From positions 21,512,909 to 21,576,908 of the forward strand of contig NC_031502.1 in the NCBI RefSeq assembly GCF_000237925.1: a stretch of 64,000 nt of DNA, read 5' to 3'. Below the pieces are notes generated by a model, which worked only from the letters and a program-made list of their open reading frames with translations, searched no databases and was not told the origin of the DNA. Source of the stretch: Schistosoma mansoni. Lineage: Eukaryota > Platyhelminthes > Trematoda > Strigeidida > Schistosomatidae. Numbering within the stretch: the stretch's first letter is position 1; each line of letters begins with the position of its first letter. Shown in pieces: positions 11,030 through 23,250 of this stretch. The position numbers and the translations under genes are program-made.

Positions 11030-13980
11030 AAATAGTATAACGTTTAATAAATCCCCGGAATCAATAGTTTTGTATGTTTCGGAAAGTTGATGCTGACCCG
11101 ACAAGTTTTAATCGATTCACCTAGCTGAAGGCATTCGGTCATGCATCCACACTAGATCACAAGTAGGGACGCCATGCTCAATTTCTGCAATCGCTAGGCA
11201 GTTTAAATCAACCACTTCTCGATATATTGATAATCTGTCAAATACATCTTCCAACCTCCTCGCTGCTGACTTTTGATTTCAGTGGGTGGGCACGAATCAA
11301 TTATAAAAGGTGCTGCTGGTTAGGTGTTGTCAAACTACAATACCTGTGGCATCATCATTAGTGAGCCTAAAGTGATCTGGCATACCAACCCATAAACTGT
11401 GATTCTGTTCCTTTTTATATATCGTGATATATTTTTCTCTCGTTCATCCCTGTACTTTATATTCGCCGTGACAGAACGGACTTTTAAGCTACTTAAGATC
11501 AAAACTCTTACACCACCCTCGTTGCAGCTAATGCCTTTTTGGTCGGACAGTGCCGAAGCTTGGATCTGCTATGCAGAGGCCAACTTCTACGAACACGGCG
11601 TGACCGATGCACCTGCACAATTCTTCGTGGTAGTAAAGACACTATCGCGCGAATTCATCAGGTACGTCACACCTAATATGTCTACTAGTGATGTTTTGGA
11701 GCCTTAAAAACTCTAGAACGGTCGATTCTGAAACGCGGAGATCTAACCGATCGACAATGGTTAGACCAACTACTTAATAACATCGATCTGAAACATGGTT
11801 CAGTAACAGACATGTTGTTACGGATGAGTGAAGTAATTGGTCAGAGAACTTCCGACGATGACCTGTATGGACAACCTTTCTTGTCTAAACTTCCGCAACA
11901 GGTGCAAGCAGTATTTATTTCGTTTCAATACAACGCCGCAGATGAACTGGTTTCACCTGCCAATCGTATTTTAGATATCACTAAACCTTCTAACCCTGAG
12001 GTTCTTTCAGTCAAAGAAAAGCTTCAAACGACACGGAATGACATTCCGGATCTATGTGATATGCTGACACATTATCTTCGTACTCGTGATAACCGTAAAC
12101 GATCACAAACCCCCCAAAGGAGTTCTTCACGCAAACGATCTGTCTCCAGACCACGAGAGACAGATAACCGTGTCTGGTGCTGATATCATAATCATAGAGG
12201 AAGAACATTTTGAAATTGAAGAAAACCTTGATATTTTTCAAACTCCAAACCGATCGAGACGAAAAGTGTTTCGGGAAACTCCCAGCCAACACGTGTTGAC
12301 GGCAACCGTAGCCGGCGAACATAGCTGTCTGTTATACGTTACTGATGTGATGACGGAATTTCGCCACCTCGTCGACACTTGTGCAGAAGTTAGCATCCTT
12401 CTAGCAAACTCCAATGACCGACTGCACGGACAGGTCTTAAAATACACAGGCGTCAAATAGAAAACCTATCGCCACAGATAGTAAAAGGTACGTCTATCTT
12501 AACGTGGGTCTACGCAAATCTATCCACTGGATTTTTTTATTGCAAATGTTTCTATGCCAATCATTGGTATAGACCTGTTACATCATAATTTTACTCATCG
12601 ACGGAGGTTAGTAGACGGCAACAATGATTTATCTGTCGTGTCACTTCTTTTTCTGGTTGCAGATTATCTCCAGTCACTGTAAGGCACACGACCGAACCAT
12701 ACTACCAACTAATATTCGATAAATATCCTGAGATATATCAACCGCAACCGAAATTGCCATGTGTAACCAACAATGTTACACATCACATTAGGACCACATT
12801 TATTCTCGAAAGCACGCCGACTGGCTCACGAAAAGCTGGAGTAGGCTAAAATCGTGTTCGATTACATGATAAACCCAGGAATCATTCGGCCTTCAAACAG
12901 CCCGTGGGGATCTCCCCTTCATCGGATGATGAAAAAAAAACAGACTGTAAAGGATATGGTTGTTATTTTGCCTAAAACTCTACTCTCTATATGCACTCTC
13001 TGTTCTAATAAACAGTCTTCCTCATTCTAATCTTGACTTCCCTTCCTTCATTCGAACCTACTCCACCTTGATAAATATCACAACTCATTGTACTTTACTA
13101 CTGCACTCTCTCATCTGGAGGACCTGATCACATTTCACTCTAGCAACATGAGCTGGTATCGATTTAATCTAATAATTTATCATACCTCCATCTGTTCCAC
13201 TACTAAATGTTAAGCATCAGTTATCGTTCATATCCAAATGCCCTGCTACTCCTCGGTTTCTTTTTTTCTCTTCATAATCTTGCTCTCGGGGTGAAGCTAT
13301 GTTACTTCTGACATCTGGAACAAGCTTGACGTACGCGCTTTCCCAAAGTCATAGTTCGCACCAGGCGCTCCACAAGTCTACTTTATAACAACTATAAACT
13401 TAAAAAGCTGCATTACATAAATACTTAGCATGACCAAAACCCTAATACACTTCTCATCGAGATTGGAACTGGTATGTGACGTGGATGCGGAGCAGCTTTG
13501 GAAAATATTTTGAAGAAAACACATTGTATTTGAACGAATGAACTGCTATCAACTTTTATAGATTATATTTACTAAACAACCTTGCTTGGGATGCATACTG
13601 TGAACCAGTGTATGTTGTAAATTGTAGATCATGCCTGTAAAAGTGGCGTGTACTTGCCCTTGCAGAAATTTATTATTTTTATATGGTCCTTTAAAAAAGA
13701 CAACAATGACTTGTGTCCAACTAGTGACTGTTGAAGATTGAATGCACAAACGATTCCTGATCGTTACCCGTTGCCTCATATTCACGATTTGTTAGCTTTC
13801 TTGAAAGGTGCAACTGTCTTTTCGAAACTCAACTTGGTTAAAGCACATAACCAAATTCCCATGACTGCCGACGACATTCCAAAACCACTATCATAATTCC
13901 CTTCGGTTTCTAAGAGATTTTGCTCGTGCCATTAGGCCTAAGAAATGCCTGTGGCATCTTTAATAGTTATTTGCGTTTTA
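11030..13980 (+). mobile_element. Old Ty3/gypsy (CsRn1/Boudicca-like) remnant
   Basis: Diverged relative of the young element at 14865-20173, in the same orientation. It has one LTR-like block (about 11030-11357), then Gag-, protease- and reverse-transcriptase-like parts in order, and fades out near 13980 with no 3' LTR seen. It is heavily broken (many breaks) and interrupted by about 750 bp of unrelated sequence. Divergence from the young copy is easily visible by eye, so it is much older. Confidence 0.8.
12930..13683. other. Unidentified insertion within the old gypsy remnant
   Basis: About 750 bp, beginning in an A-rich run and ending near ATTTATATGGTCC, has no counterpart in the young gypsy copy, whose sequence continues on both sides. 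No family was recognised. Confidence 0.55.
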
Positions 13981-14549
13981 CTATATTTCGAGGAATGTAA
14001 TTTACCCAAATCGATAACTGCGATTTTTCAACACAGGGACTGTATATGTGGGTGGAAAAAATGGGAAATCCTAATAGAGCTCTCTGATTGAAGCGAATTT
14101 TTAATTGGTGACAAACTTATGAAAACACTAGATAAGTTAGTTATCACCACCAAATATTCAATAGACACGTTATTCCTCACAAAAACTACTTCTAGGACAA
14201 TAATTCCTGGAACCAGCAAATATCAAGGCGAAGACACAAAAACTTCAAGTTTTTCGTATTAGTGGACCTTGGCGTCGCGCATCAAATCTACGCTTAACCT
14301 GAGCGTGTGAAAAGTTGATCTGAAAGATATACGAAAGCATAAATATTTCTACCGCCCACCTATGCTAAGTGTCAGGAAGTATATAAAAAGAGTGTAGGTT
14401 TCAAAAGTTTACCTGCATAACATGATGGAGTCACATATGAAGACCAAAGTATCATCTGTTAACTACTAAAATAATAATTCTCCAACACTAGAAATCTCTC
14501 GTTCACCAGATATTCATATCAAATGTATCAAAAAGAACAATCTCATCAA
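13981..14549. other. Unassigned sequence
   Basis: Lies between the old gypsy remnant and the CR1 fragment. No exon or repeat boundary was recognised. Confidence 0.35.
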
Positions 14550-14864
14550 CACTGAATTTGACCTCACCAACTTCCTAGCTACCATTAAAACCCTTACGCA
14601 AATCAAACTCATGCTTGGGGAGCGGATAAAATTTCACAGAATCTCTACGAAATGGCAGGATCAGATATACCGACGCTATTTTTCAAAATATGGACACTAT
14701 TTTTAGAACCTGGCACATACATATAAGCCTGAAAGGCGAAATATGTTAACCCTTAACAAAAATCAGCACCGAAAACGTAGTCCCGAACTAGAGACCAACT
14801 AATATCACCATAGTCGTCTTATGGATAATGGAGAAATTGAAAAAAAGTTCAGTTATCTGGACAC
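14550..14864 (+). mobile_element. CR1/SR1-like LINE fragment, left part
   Basis: Reads like a CR1-type reverse transcriptase: AGSDIPTLFFK-like strand, then a Pro-rich KPERRNMLTL segment. It is split from its right part (20178 onward) by the young gypsy insertion. Contains several stops and frameshifts. Confidence 0.6.
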
Positions 14865-15190
14865 TGTAGCTGTAAATAATTCCCCAAAATCAATAGCTCA
14901 TTAAGTGTTCGACATTGGATGCTGACCACGTTGTTTAAGTGGACTTGTTTAGCTGAAGGCTTTCGGTCATGCATCCGCACCAGATCACGTTTCAACACAG
15001 CGTGGGACACAGCTCCTACGTTTCATTAGCCAGCTTATAGAAAAGGTCCTCGATATATTGGTAACGAATCAAATATATCTTTCCTGCCTCTTCTCGTCTG
15101 ACTTCTGATTTCTATCTGACTGGGAACGATCGAACATAGAAGGTGCTACTGGTATCCAGTTGTAAAACTAGAATATCCGTTGCATCATCA
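14865..15190 (+). repeat. 5' LTR of the young gypsy element
   Basis: 326 bp, TGTAGCTG...GCATCATCA, identical by eye to the 3' copy. Confidence 0.93.
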
Positions 15191-15210
15191 TTGGTGAACC
15201 CGACGTGATC
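15191..15210 (+). promoter_or_regulatory. Primer-binding site, tRNA-Trp type
   Basis: TTGGTGAACCCGACGTGAT follows the LTR. Its complement, ATCACGTCGGGTTCACCA, matches the 3' end of metazoan tRNA-Trp with about one mismatch. tRNA-Trp priming is known for the CsRn1 group. Confidence 0.75.
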
Positions 15211-15369
15211 TGGTACACCAAGTCAATATACTGTGAGTCTGTTCCATTTTGGAATATTATTATTCATTGTTATTCTTTATTTGAATTTTATATATTGTGA
15301 TATACTTTTTTCGCGAATTTTTTTTCTCGGATATATTTTAATTAGACATTTTTCGTTAGCTATATTACT

Positions 15370-16240
15370 ATGACGGAACACTCACCCAAGGTTCTTAAGT
15401 TTAAGTCTATTCCCCCTATTTCGATTCAGTTAACGCCATTTTGGCCCGACAACATCGAGTCCTGGTTCTGCTATGCAGAAGCCGATTTTAGCATGCACGG
15501 AATCACGGACTCGCGCACACGTTTCCTCGCGGTAGTTAAGGCGTTACCGCGCGAGTTTAACAGGTACGTAACACCTAGTATGTTTACTAGTGATGTTTCC
15601 GAACCTTACGAATCGCTTAAGCTATCGATTTTAAAACGAGGAGACCTAACTGATCGACAACGGTTAGACCAACTCCTTAACAATATCGACTTGCAACATG
15701 GTTCTGCGACGGACATGTTGCTTAGAATGAGAGAAGTCATCGGCCAACGAACTTTCGATGATGGCCTATTTCGACAACTTTTCTTGTCTAAACTCCCTCA
15801 ACAGGTGCAGGCAGTGCTTGTTTCATTTCAAAACAATGCCATAGATGAACTAGCTGCATCTGCCGATCGAATCTTGGAAATCACTAGATCTTCTAAGGCC
15901 GAGGTTTTTTCCGTCAAAGAAAACCCCAATCGACCTCGACTGACATGGCCGAACTATGTCACACGCTTACACGATATCTTAGAGTTCGCAATGACCGTAG
16001 TCGGTCAAAAACCCCGCGTAGAAGCGCCTCACGTAAGCGATCTGGCTCTCGACCACGAGAGACAGACAATCCCGACTGGTGCTGGTATCATAACCAGTAC
16101 GGTAAGTTTTCCAGAAACTGCAGGAAACCTTGCAATTATCCGACCCCAAAATCGAGTGACACGAAAAACAGTTCGGGAAACTTCCCAGCCGGCACGCGTT
16201 AACGGCAACCGTAGCCGGCGAACACAGCCGTCTCTTATAT
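15370..16240 (+). mobile_element. Gag-like part of the young gypsy element
   Basis: Fossil Gag region. It opens with a capsid-like stretch (PFWPDNIESWFCYAEADF), common to the CsRn1/Boudicca group, and ends with a basic region and a Cys-x2-His...Cys-x3-Cys finger near 16070-16130. Coordinates are approximate. Confidence 0.8.
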
Positions 16241-19200
16241 GTCACGGATGTGACTACGAAAGTTCGCTACCTCGTCGACACTGGCGCAGAAGTTAGCGTT
16301 CTTCCAGCAAATCTCGACGACAGACTTCGCGAGTCTGTTTTAAGTTTACAGGCGGCAAACGGAAAGCCGATCGCTACTTACGGTAAAAGGTACGTCTACC
16401 TTAACGTGGGTTTACGCAAACCCATACACTGGATTTTCGTTGTTGCAGACGTCTCTATGCCAATCATTGGTATAGACCTGTTACAACACCACAATCTACT
16501 CATCGACACACGCGCACGAAGGTTAATAGACGGAAACACTAAGTTATCCGTTTGCGTAACTCCTTGTTCTGGTTGCAGGTTATCCCCAGTCACGATTAAG
16601 CACGCCATAGACCCCTTGTACCAAGCAGTACTCGACAAATACCCCGGGATATACCAATCGCAATCGAAATTAAGTTGTGTAACCAGCAATGTTACACATC
16701 ACATCTCGACTACAGGACCACCTATATTTTCGAAAGCCCGAAGACTCGCTCCCGAAAAGCTTAGGTTAGCTAAAAACGAATTCAACCACATGATGGACCT
16801 AGGAATAATTCGACCATCGAATAGTCCATGGGCATCCCCATTGCACATGGTCCCTAAAAAGGACAGCAATGATTGGCGGCCAACTGGTGATTATCGGCGT
16901 CTGAATGCTAAAACCATTCCCGATCGTTACCCGCTGCCTCATATTCACGATTTGACAGCTACCTTGAAAGGTACAACTGTCTTTTCGAAAATCGACTTGG
17001 TTAAAGCTTATAACCAAATCCCGATGGCACCTGACGACATTCCTAAAACCGCCATCATCACTCCCTTCGGTCTTTACGAATTTCTACGAATGCCTTTTGG
17101 TTTAAGAAATGCGGCTCAAACCTTCCAAAGGTTTATAGACGACGTCTTCCGAGGTCTCAACTTCGTACATGCGTATGTTGATGACTGTCTAATAGCAAGT
17201 CCGGACAGAGAATCACATCTCAAGCATCTGGACATTGTTTTCGATCGACTTCAAAGGCATGGGATTACTGTCAACATTCAGAAATGCCAAATCGGAACTA
17301 ACTGCTTAGACTTCTTAGGACACACCATTGATGCCCAAGGCATCCGACCCCTTAGGAGCAAAGTGGCGGCCATTCTGGATTACCCAGAACCGACCACGAT
17401 CAAGCACTTACGAATTTTTAACGGACTCGTAAGTTTCTATAGACGGTTCATACCCTAATGAAACCGTTAACCGATCAGCTTCGTGGAAATGCGAAATCAA
17501 TTAGTTTAGACGACATAGCCCGTAAAGCATTTTCCACAGTTAAGGAACACATCGCTAAAGCAACCTTGCTTGCTCATCAGGACAGTCAAGCGCCCATTAG
17601 TATCGCCGTAGACGCATCCGACTCAGCGATCGGAGCAGTCTTACAACAATGGGTTAACAACTCGTGGCAACCTTTAGGATTTTTCTCGAGACGGTTGTTA
17701 GACACGGAATCTAGGTACAGTACGTTCGGTAGAGAACTCCTAGCTATGTATTGTGCTGTACGGCATTTTCAACATTCCATCGAAGGAAGAGAATTCACGC
17801 TTTTTACCGATCATAAACCTCTTACCTTCTCTTTAAATTCATCTTCAGACAAGTACTCACCGCGAGAGTCTCGACAACTCGACTACATTTCGCAGTTTAC
17901 TTCAGACATACAACATATTTCTGGAGCAAACAATGTAGTCGCAGACGCCTTGTCTCGAATTAGCTCCTTGAACAGTTTCCAAGGAATCGACCTTCTTAAA
18001 CTCGCTCAGCTTCAAAAAGAAGACATTGATCTTCAGCATGAGTTATCCTCGACAACTCTTAAACTAAGTATTAGGCAGATGGGAACAGGTAAGGAAACCT
18101 TACTCTGTGACACATCTACAGGTAGGGATCGTCCAATTGTACCAAAACATTATCGCCGCAACGTCTTCAATACGTTGCACAATCTTTCTCATCCAGGTGC
18201 TCGTGCAACAATCGAACTTATAGCCGAACGCTTTTGTTGGCCTGGCATGAATAAAGACGTGAGGGAGTGGGCACGCTCCTGTGTAAGCTGTCAGAAATCT
18301 AAGGTCATAAGACATAACAAATGTCCCTTAGGCTCTTTCAAAACCCCTGACGCTCGTTTCGACCACGTCCATATAGATTTAGTAGGACCCTTACCCGACT
18401 CGAACGGATACTCATATCTCCTAACATGCGTAGACCGTTTCACTCGATGGCCAGAAGCAGTACCGATTAAGGACATTACTGCTGAAACCGTGGCCCGTGC
18501 TTTCGTCGAACGATGGGTAGCAAATTTCGGCTGCCCTTCCACAATCACTACAGACCGCGGACGCCAATTCGAATCTGGACTTTTCCGTTGTCTGACCTCA
18601 CTATTAGGAATCACGCGCTTCCGAACGACCGCCTACCACCCACAAGCAAACGGGTTGGTAGAACGTTTTCATCGACAACTAAAAGCTTCATTCTCAGCTT
18701 CAAACGTTTCACAGTGGACAGACGCTCTTCCACTCGTCTTGCTAGGTATCCGCAATGCAGTGAAAGCTGACATTGGATACACGGCATCTCAACTCGTTTA
18801 CGGAACGACACTCCGACTCCCAGGAGAATTCGTGGATCCTTCAGCTTCTTCATTGAACATGGATCTAAACTCTTACACGAGTAGGCTTACAAACGCTATG
18901 CGTTCAGTTAAACCTGCTCACACTCGACCTCAATCAACTGATGTTTTCGTTCAACCCGAATTACGACATAGTACATACGTCTTCGTTCGTCGAGACTCAC
19001 ATCGACGACCCCTCGAATCAGCATACGAAGGACCCTTCAAAGTTCTTCAACGCGAACCTAAGTACTATGTAGTCGATAAGAACGGTACGAAAGATAGCAT
19101 CAGTATCGATCGACTCAAAGCTGCGTACCTAGAAGGAAACCCTAGCTACGTCGATTTTCCTTCGGTACAAGCAAACGACACAGCTACTACACTCGTAGTA

Positions 19201-19320
19201 CCCTACACGACAACCGACACACAACCTGATACTTCGTCAACGTCGATAGAAAAACCTAAAACAACGCGTTCTGGAAGACGAGTAAGATTTCCAGAACATC
19301 TTAACGAATATTGCACGTAG
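16240..19320 (+). mobile_element. Pol-like part of the young gypsy element
   Basis: Domain order: aspartic protease ([13 protein letters not shown], near 16270), reverse transcriptase (about 16700-17450, YVDD at about 17175), RNase H ([12 protein letters not shown] near 17600, FTDHKPL near 17805), and integrase (HHCC finger about 18180-18295, catalytic Asp-Asp-Glu core about 18375-18665). This order (PR-RT-RH-IN) is diagnostic of Ty3/gypsy rather than Copia. Coordinates are approximate. Confidence 0.9.
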
Positions 19321-19847
19321 GACATAAGCTTTATCTTGAATTACCCTTTCAAAGTTTATTATAAATTTTTTTTTAATATGCTCATTTTTTTATTTATATA
19401 AAAAAAAAACAAAAAAAAACAAAACATTTTTTTGAGCGTATATATATATATATTTATATATTGAAAAAAACCAAAAGAAAACCTTTTTTTCCGATCGCTT
19501 TTACGCTGTTTGTAAGTGTATCAGTTTATTTTTTTCCGCTCATCTTGTGTCCTTACGCAAGTACGAGTGTATTTTCGACATGCACTCACACGTTTTATTT
19601 TTCCTCTTTTCCAGGACGGCTGGAAAAGAACGACGAAGTTTCGCAAGGAACCGAAATTTTCATTGTACTATATTTCTTTATTGCTACGTTGTACATTTTG
19701 GTCCCATAGTTTAAGGAAAGACGACCAGACGCTGCTAAACGAAGCAAGCTATCAGAAGAGTGTTTACCAACGACAAACTCGTTGGGTTTAAACTTCTGGC
19801 TGGTCACGTCTTAGGGGCATCACTACCTCACTAGGGGGGGAGTGATC

Positions 19848-20173
19848 TGTAGCTGTAAATAATTCCCCAAAATCAATAGCTCATTAAGTGTTCGACATTG
19901 GATGCTGACCACGTTGTTTAAGTGGACTTGTTTAGCTGAAGGCTTTCGGTCATGCATCCGCACCAGATCACGTTTCAACACAGCGTGGGACACAGCTCCT
20001 ACGTTTCATTAGCCAGCTTATAGAAAAGGTCCTCGATATATTGGTAACGAATCAAATATATCTTTCCTGCCTCTTCTCGTCTGACTTCTGATTTCTATCT
20101 GACTGGGAACGATCGAACATAGAAGGTGCTACTGGTATCCAGTTGTAAAACTAGAATATCCGTTGCATCATCA
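19848..20173 (+). repeat. 3' LTR of the young gypsy element
   Basis: 326 bp, identical by eye to the 5' LTR. The ACAC duplication follows at 20174-20177. Confidence 0.93.
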
Positions 20174-20177
20174 ACAC

Positions 20178-20660
20178 ATACCAGAAGAAGGTCTAGTTGT
20201 CGCCTCGTAACATGGCCTCACCAGAACAAGGCTGTGAACTAAATTTCTGACAAATTATCTAAACGAAGTTGTCCACATCCATGACTAGAAGCAACCGGCT
20301 ATCCTGCTGTACTTTGATATTAAAAGAGAATTGGATAAAGTATCTCATAATTTACCAGTCAATGAACTCCAGCTCATCGGAATTTCTGAACATCTAATAA
20401 AACGGACTAGATATCTTTCCACTGCAACTAGGCACTACGACATTTACACATCGATCAGTAGCTAGCAGTGTTATGCAGGATAGTAACTCTGGCACACACT
20501 TTTCAATAATCCACATCAACACTATATTCAGATGCTTTCAGTTGGGAAAAGTCATGGCGAATGGATAAAGTAAATTCATAGGGCAACCTTACGAAGCTCA
20601 ACAAATCATCAAAGTTTAAAGTCGGTGATGATTGCCTATTGACAGGCGTCTAACATAATT
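20178..20660 (+). mobile_element. CR1/SR1-like LINE fragment, right part
   Basis: Continues the RT relic begun at 14550: TNYLNEVVHIHD-like, then LLYFDIKRELDKVSHNLPVN, the CR1 'YxDxxKAFDKV' block. Decayed, with multiple stops. Confidence 0.65.
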
Positions 20661-20717
20661 TGTTGCGTTACGGAGCCTCAAGACTAGTAACACCACACGT
20701 TCCTTTTTGGGGGAATT

Positions 20718-21421
20718 ATGACCTCTAGTTCCCCAGAAACTTCCGTTAAGATCGACCCAGAAGTTCTAGAGATCCAGAAAAAAATATACAAAGAACTTTT
20801 ATTAAAACAAGCAGGTGTTAAGAGAGGGAGCAAATTTCTTCCGATAGATCTTGAGCCGTTTAAATTTCAACGTCATCGATTGGCACTACCTTTCACAGAT
20901 GAAGACCGCGCTGCTAGAAAACAATATCTTAAAGATCAGTTATTATCAGAGAGGGAACCAGTAAATGTTCCTGAATGGAATCGAGTCAACATATTTCGAC
21001 GAATATATAGAATGCCATTTGATGCTCTTACAAATCTAGTTAGACCCATAATTGTAAGTTTGGGTACAGTTTTATTTCACGTTAAGGGAGATCATAAAAG
21101 TTGGTACTTTCGTGCTACTATACCAAAGGTTACATGTACATTAATATTGTTTTGGTTCGCATGGTATCGTATCAAATACTGTGATGTATGTTACCTATTT
21201 AACTTTAATCATTGCCCAGAACTGGGAAACGCACGCCAAGTCAGTGAAATCTAAAGCTTTTAGAAGGCAACTGTGGCCAGTAAGTCTTCAGAATACATAA
21301 TTATATGTCTTAGGGTCAACCAGGATTCTCTACTGCTTGGAAAGTAGACGATTTCGGAATGGAAGACTTTGATAAGAGAACTGCTCTCCTTGGAGACAAG
21401 TTGGTTACCAGTGGAGCTTGA
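20718..21421 (+). CDS. NDUFB6: NADH:ubiquinone oxidoreductase subunit B6-like, three exons
   Basis: Accessory subunit of mitochondrial complex I, inner membrane. Exons are 20718-21053, 21129-21185 and 21314-21421, all phase 0 with GT/AG borders; introns are only 75 and 128 bp. The product is about 166 residues. The family hallmark is LKDQLLSEREPV (human B6: LKDQELSPREPV), followed by the RRIYRMPFDALTNLVRP amphipathic stretch. The 57-bp middle exon supplies the single membrane helix (TLILFWFAWYRIKY). The last exon gives the acidic matrix/IMS tail (WKVDDFGMEDFDKR...GDKLVTSGA), comparable to human RIFPGDTILETGE. It is longer at the N terminus than human B6 (128 residues). The ATG at 20718 is the first in frame. 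Without the micro-exon the protein would lack its helix. Confidence 0.78.
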
Positions 21422-21604
21422 ATACTTAAAATACTTTTAGGAAACCCAAAATATAATTGTAGTTCAGATCTCAAATCCTTTTGATTGTAGGAAAGACATG
21501 TAAACAATACGGTAATTATTCTTGCAATATACGAAGTGTATATAGCTTTTTAAAAGCTCTGTGTCTCGAAAAGTAGTGAGTAACATCGCGTGGTCCTAGA
21601 GACC

Positions 21605-21610
21605 AATAAA
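21605..21610 (+). promoter_or_regulatory. Poly(A) signal for NDUFB6
   Basis: AATAAA about 185 bp after the stop codon. Confidence 0.5.
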
Positions 21611-21654
21611 ATTTAGTCTTGAGGTGGTGAGACACCGTCTCACATTTCACCAGT

Positions 21655-21985
21655 TGTGTTAATCCATATCAGTCAGTCACTACTCAGAACCTGGTACTTT
21701 GTATGTTTGTTCAAAGTGCTATACTTCGTTGGCATAGAGGGGTAAAATTGTCTGTACAAATCCCGAAATGGTAGGTAGTAACAGTATCAGCGGTAACAGA
21801 GAACATTAAACATTGAAAATGCGATTCAAGAAAATATGAATTAGTGAAATAAAAGCAAGGAAAAGTTATGAAGAGTTTAGAATCAGAATTTAGAAGAAGG
21901 TAGAGGATGAATGAGCCTATGCCATTGCCGACGATTTTGAAACATGTCGTCCAAAGTCTAACCGCATTCCACTACCCACTTGCAT
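21655..21985 (-). mobile_element. LINE-Y 3' fragment, degenerate
   Basis: Begins with AGTCAGTCAC (tail on the left), then the 3' UTR and a short antisense coding piece (CATGTCGTCCAAAGTCTAAC). Old. Confidence 0.55.
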
Positions 21986-22049
21986 TGTTGATTTGTGACA
22001 AGACAGACGGTCAGCGACCGAGACCAGTTAAATGGAATTAGGCCCAGTT

Positions 22050-23250
22050 GCCAGATTCTAGCCAAAATCTCAGTTCAACTGCTGAAACTGGACCGTTGTC
22101 TCAGAGGTCAGCTCATCAGGCTTTGCTGCTCCCATTCCTCTTCAACTTTGCCATCGACGACATCCTGGAAACAGCTCTTATGGATGTAAGAATGGCGGTG
22201 TGGATATGTTGCCTGGAGAACGACTTCTCGATCTAGAGTATGCGGATGATATTGTCTTACTGTGCGATAATGCCCAAGGCATGCAATCCACACTTAATCA
22301 GTTGGCAATCAGTGTCCGCAGGTACGGCATGTGCTTTGCACCGTCGAAGTGCGAAGTACTCCTACAAGACTGGCAGGATTCTCATCCTATACTCACCCTA
22401 GATGGTGAGCAGATTGAAGTAGTTGAGAAGTTCGTGTATCTAGGTAGCTACGTAAGTGGTGGTGGTGGCGTGAGTGATGAGATTGATGCACGTATAATGA
22501 AAGCCAGAGCGGCTTATGCCAATCTGGGTCATCTTTGACGCCTTCGTGATGTTAGTCTGGCTGTAAAAGGTCGGATTTACAACGCGTCGGTGAGAGCAGT
22601 TTTGCTCTATGCTTGTGAAACCTGGCCTCTCCGAGTTGAGGATGTTAGACGACTCTCTGTGTTCGATCATCGTAGTCTCCGAAGGATTGCTGACATCCAG
22701 TGGCGAAATCATGTTAGTAATGCAGAGGTTCGGCATCGTGTGTTCGGGCGCAGAGACAATAATTCAATTGGTGTCACCATCTTGAAACACCGACTTCGGT
22801 GGCTTGGACATGTTTTACGAATGTCGTCCCAGAGACTTCCACGTCGTGCATTATTTGCCGACTCTGGGACTGGTTGGAAAAAGCGGAGAGGAGGTCAGTG
22901 TATGACATGGTGTCGTGGCATGAAAGAAAGCTGCAAAGGGCTAGCTTCTGTTGGTCCTTCACGACTCCCTGGCTGGGGTGCGAGAGATGGTGCAACACAG
23001 TGGCTAGAGACGTTATCAGATATGGCTCAGAATAGAAGCCAGTGGCGAACCTGCTGTAACCTTCTTTTACTTTTTACATAAAGAGCGGTTCTAACTTTCT
23101 TAACTGAAAGAGTCTTCTGGTTGTACATTTCAGTCCGCCTTATCTTTTCATCCCTTCTCTTCCCACTTTCATTATTTTGTGTGGCGCATATTGTATCTGG
23201 TGCCCTTTTGTACCAATATATGTGTTTAAATAAATAAAAATAAAATAGAT
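22050..23250 (+). mobile_element. LINE-X: RT C-terminal half with AATAAA tail
   Basis: Non-LTR reverse transcriptase from the PFLFNFAIDDIL block through YADD (22240-22251, LEYADDIVLL), the FAPSKCEVLLQDW, YLGSYVSGGG and RAVLLYACETWPLR blocks, to LRWLGHVLRM and the C-terminal [17 protein letters not shown] few stops/frameshifts interrupt it. The 3' end (23178-23250) reads TTTGTGTGGCGCATATTGTA ... TGTGTTTAAATAAATAAA, the same tail as the Gly-SINEs. 5'-truncated, with no endonuclease domain. The clade is not assigned (Perere/SR3-type is likely). Confidence 0.8.

Larger units (their letters stand above)
14865..20173 (+). mobile_element. Young Ty3/gypsy element, CsRn1/Boudicca-like
   Basis: A 5309-bp LTR retrotransposon. 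It has 326-bp LTRs (14865-15190 and 19848-20173) that start TG and end CA and look identical base for base, and a 4-bp duplication ACAC at 14861-14864 and 20174-20177. The primer site just inside the 5' LTR resembles the complement of tRNA-Trp. Gag-, protease-, RT-, RNase H- and integrase-like parts follow in the Ty3/gypsy order. The Gag-like part carries a Cys-His-Cys-Cys finger, the mark of the CsRn1 clade. It looks nearly whole, with about two or three breaks in coding capacity, some of which may be the family's usual frame change. Identical LTRs mean a very recent insertion. It sits in an older CR1 LINE. Confidence 0.93.
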
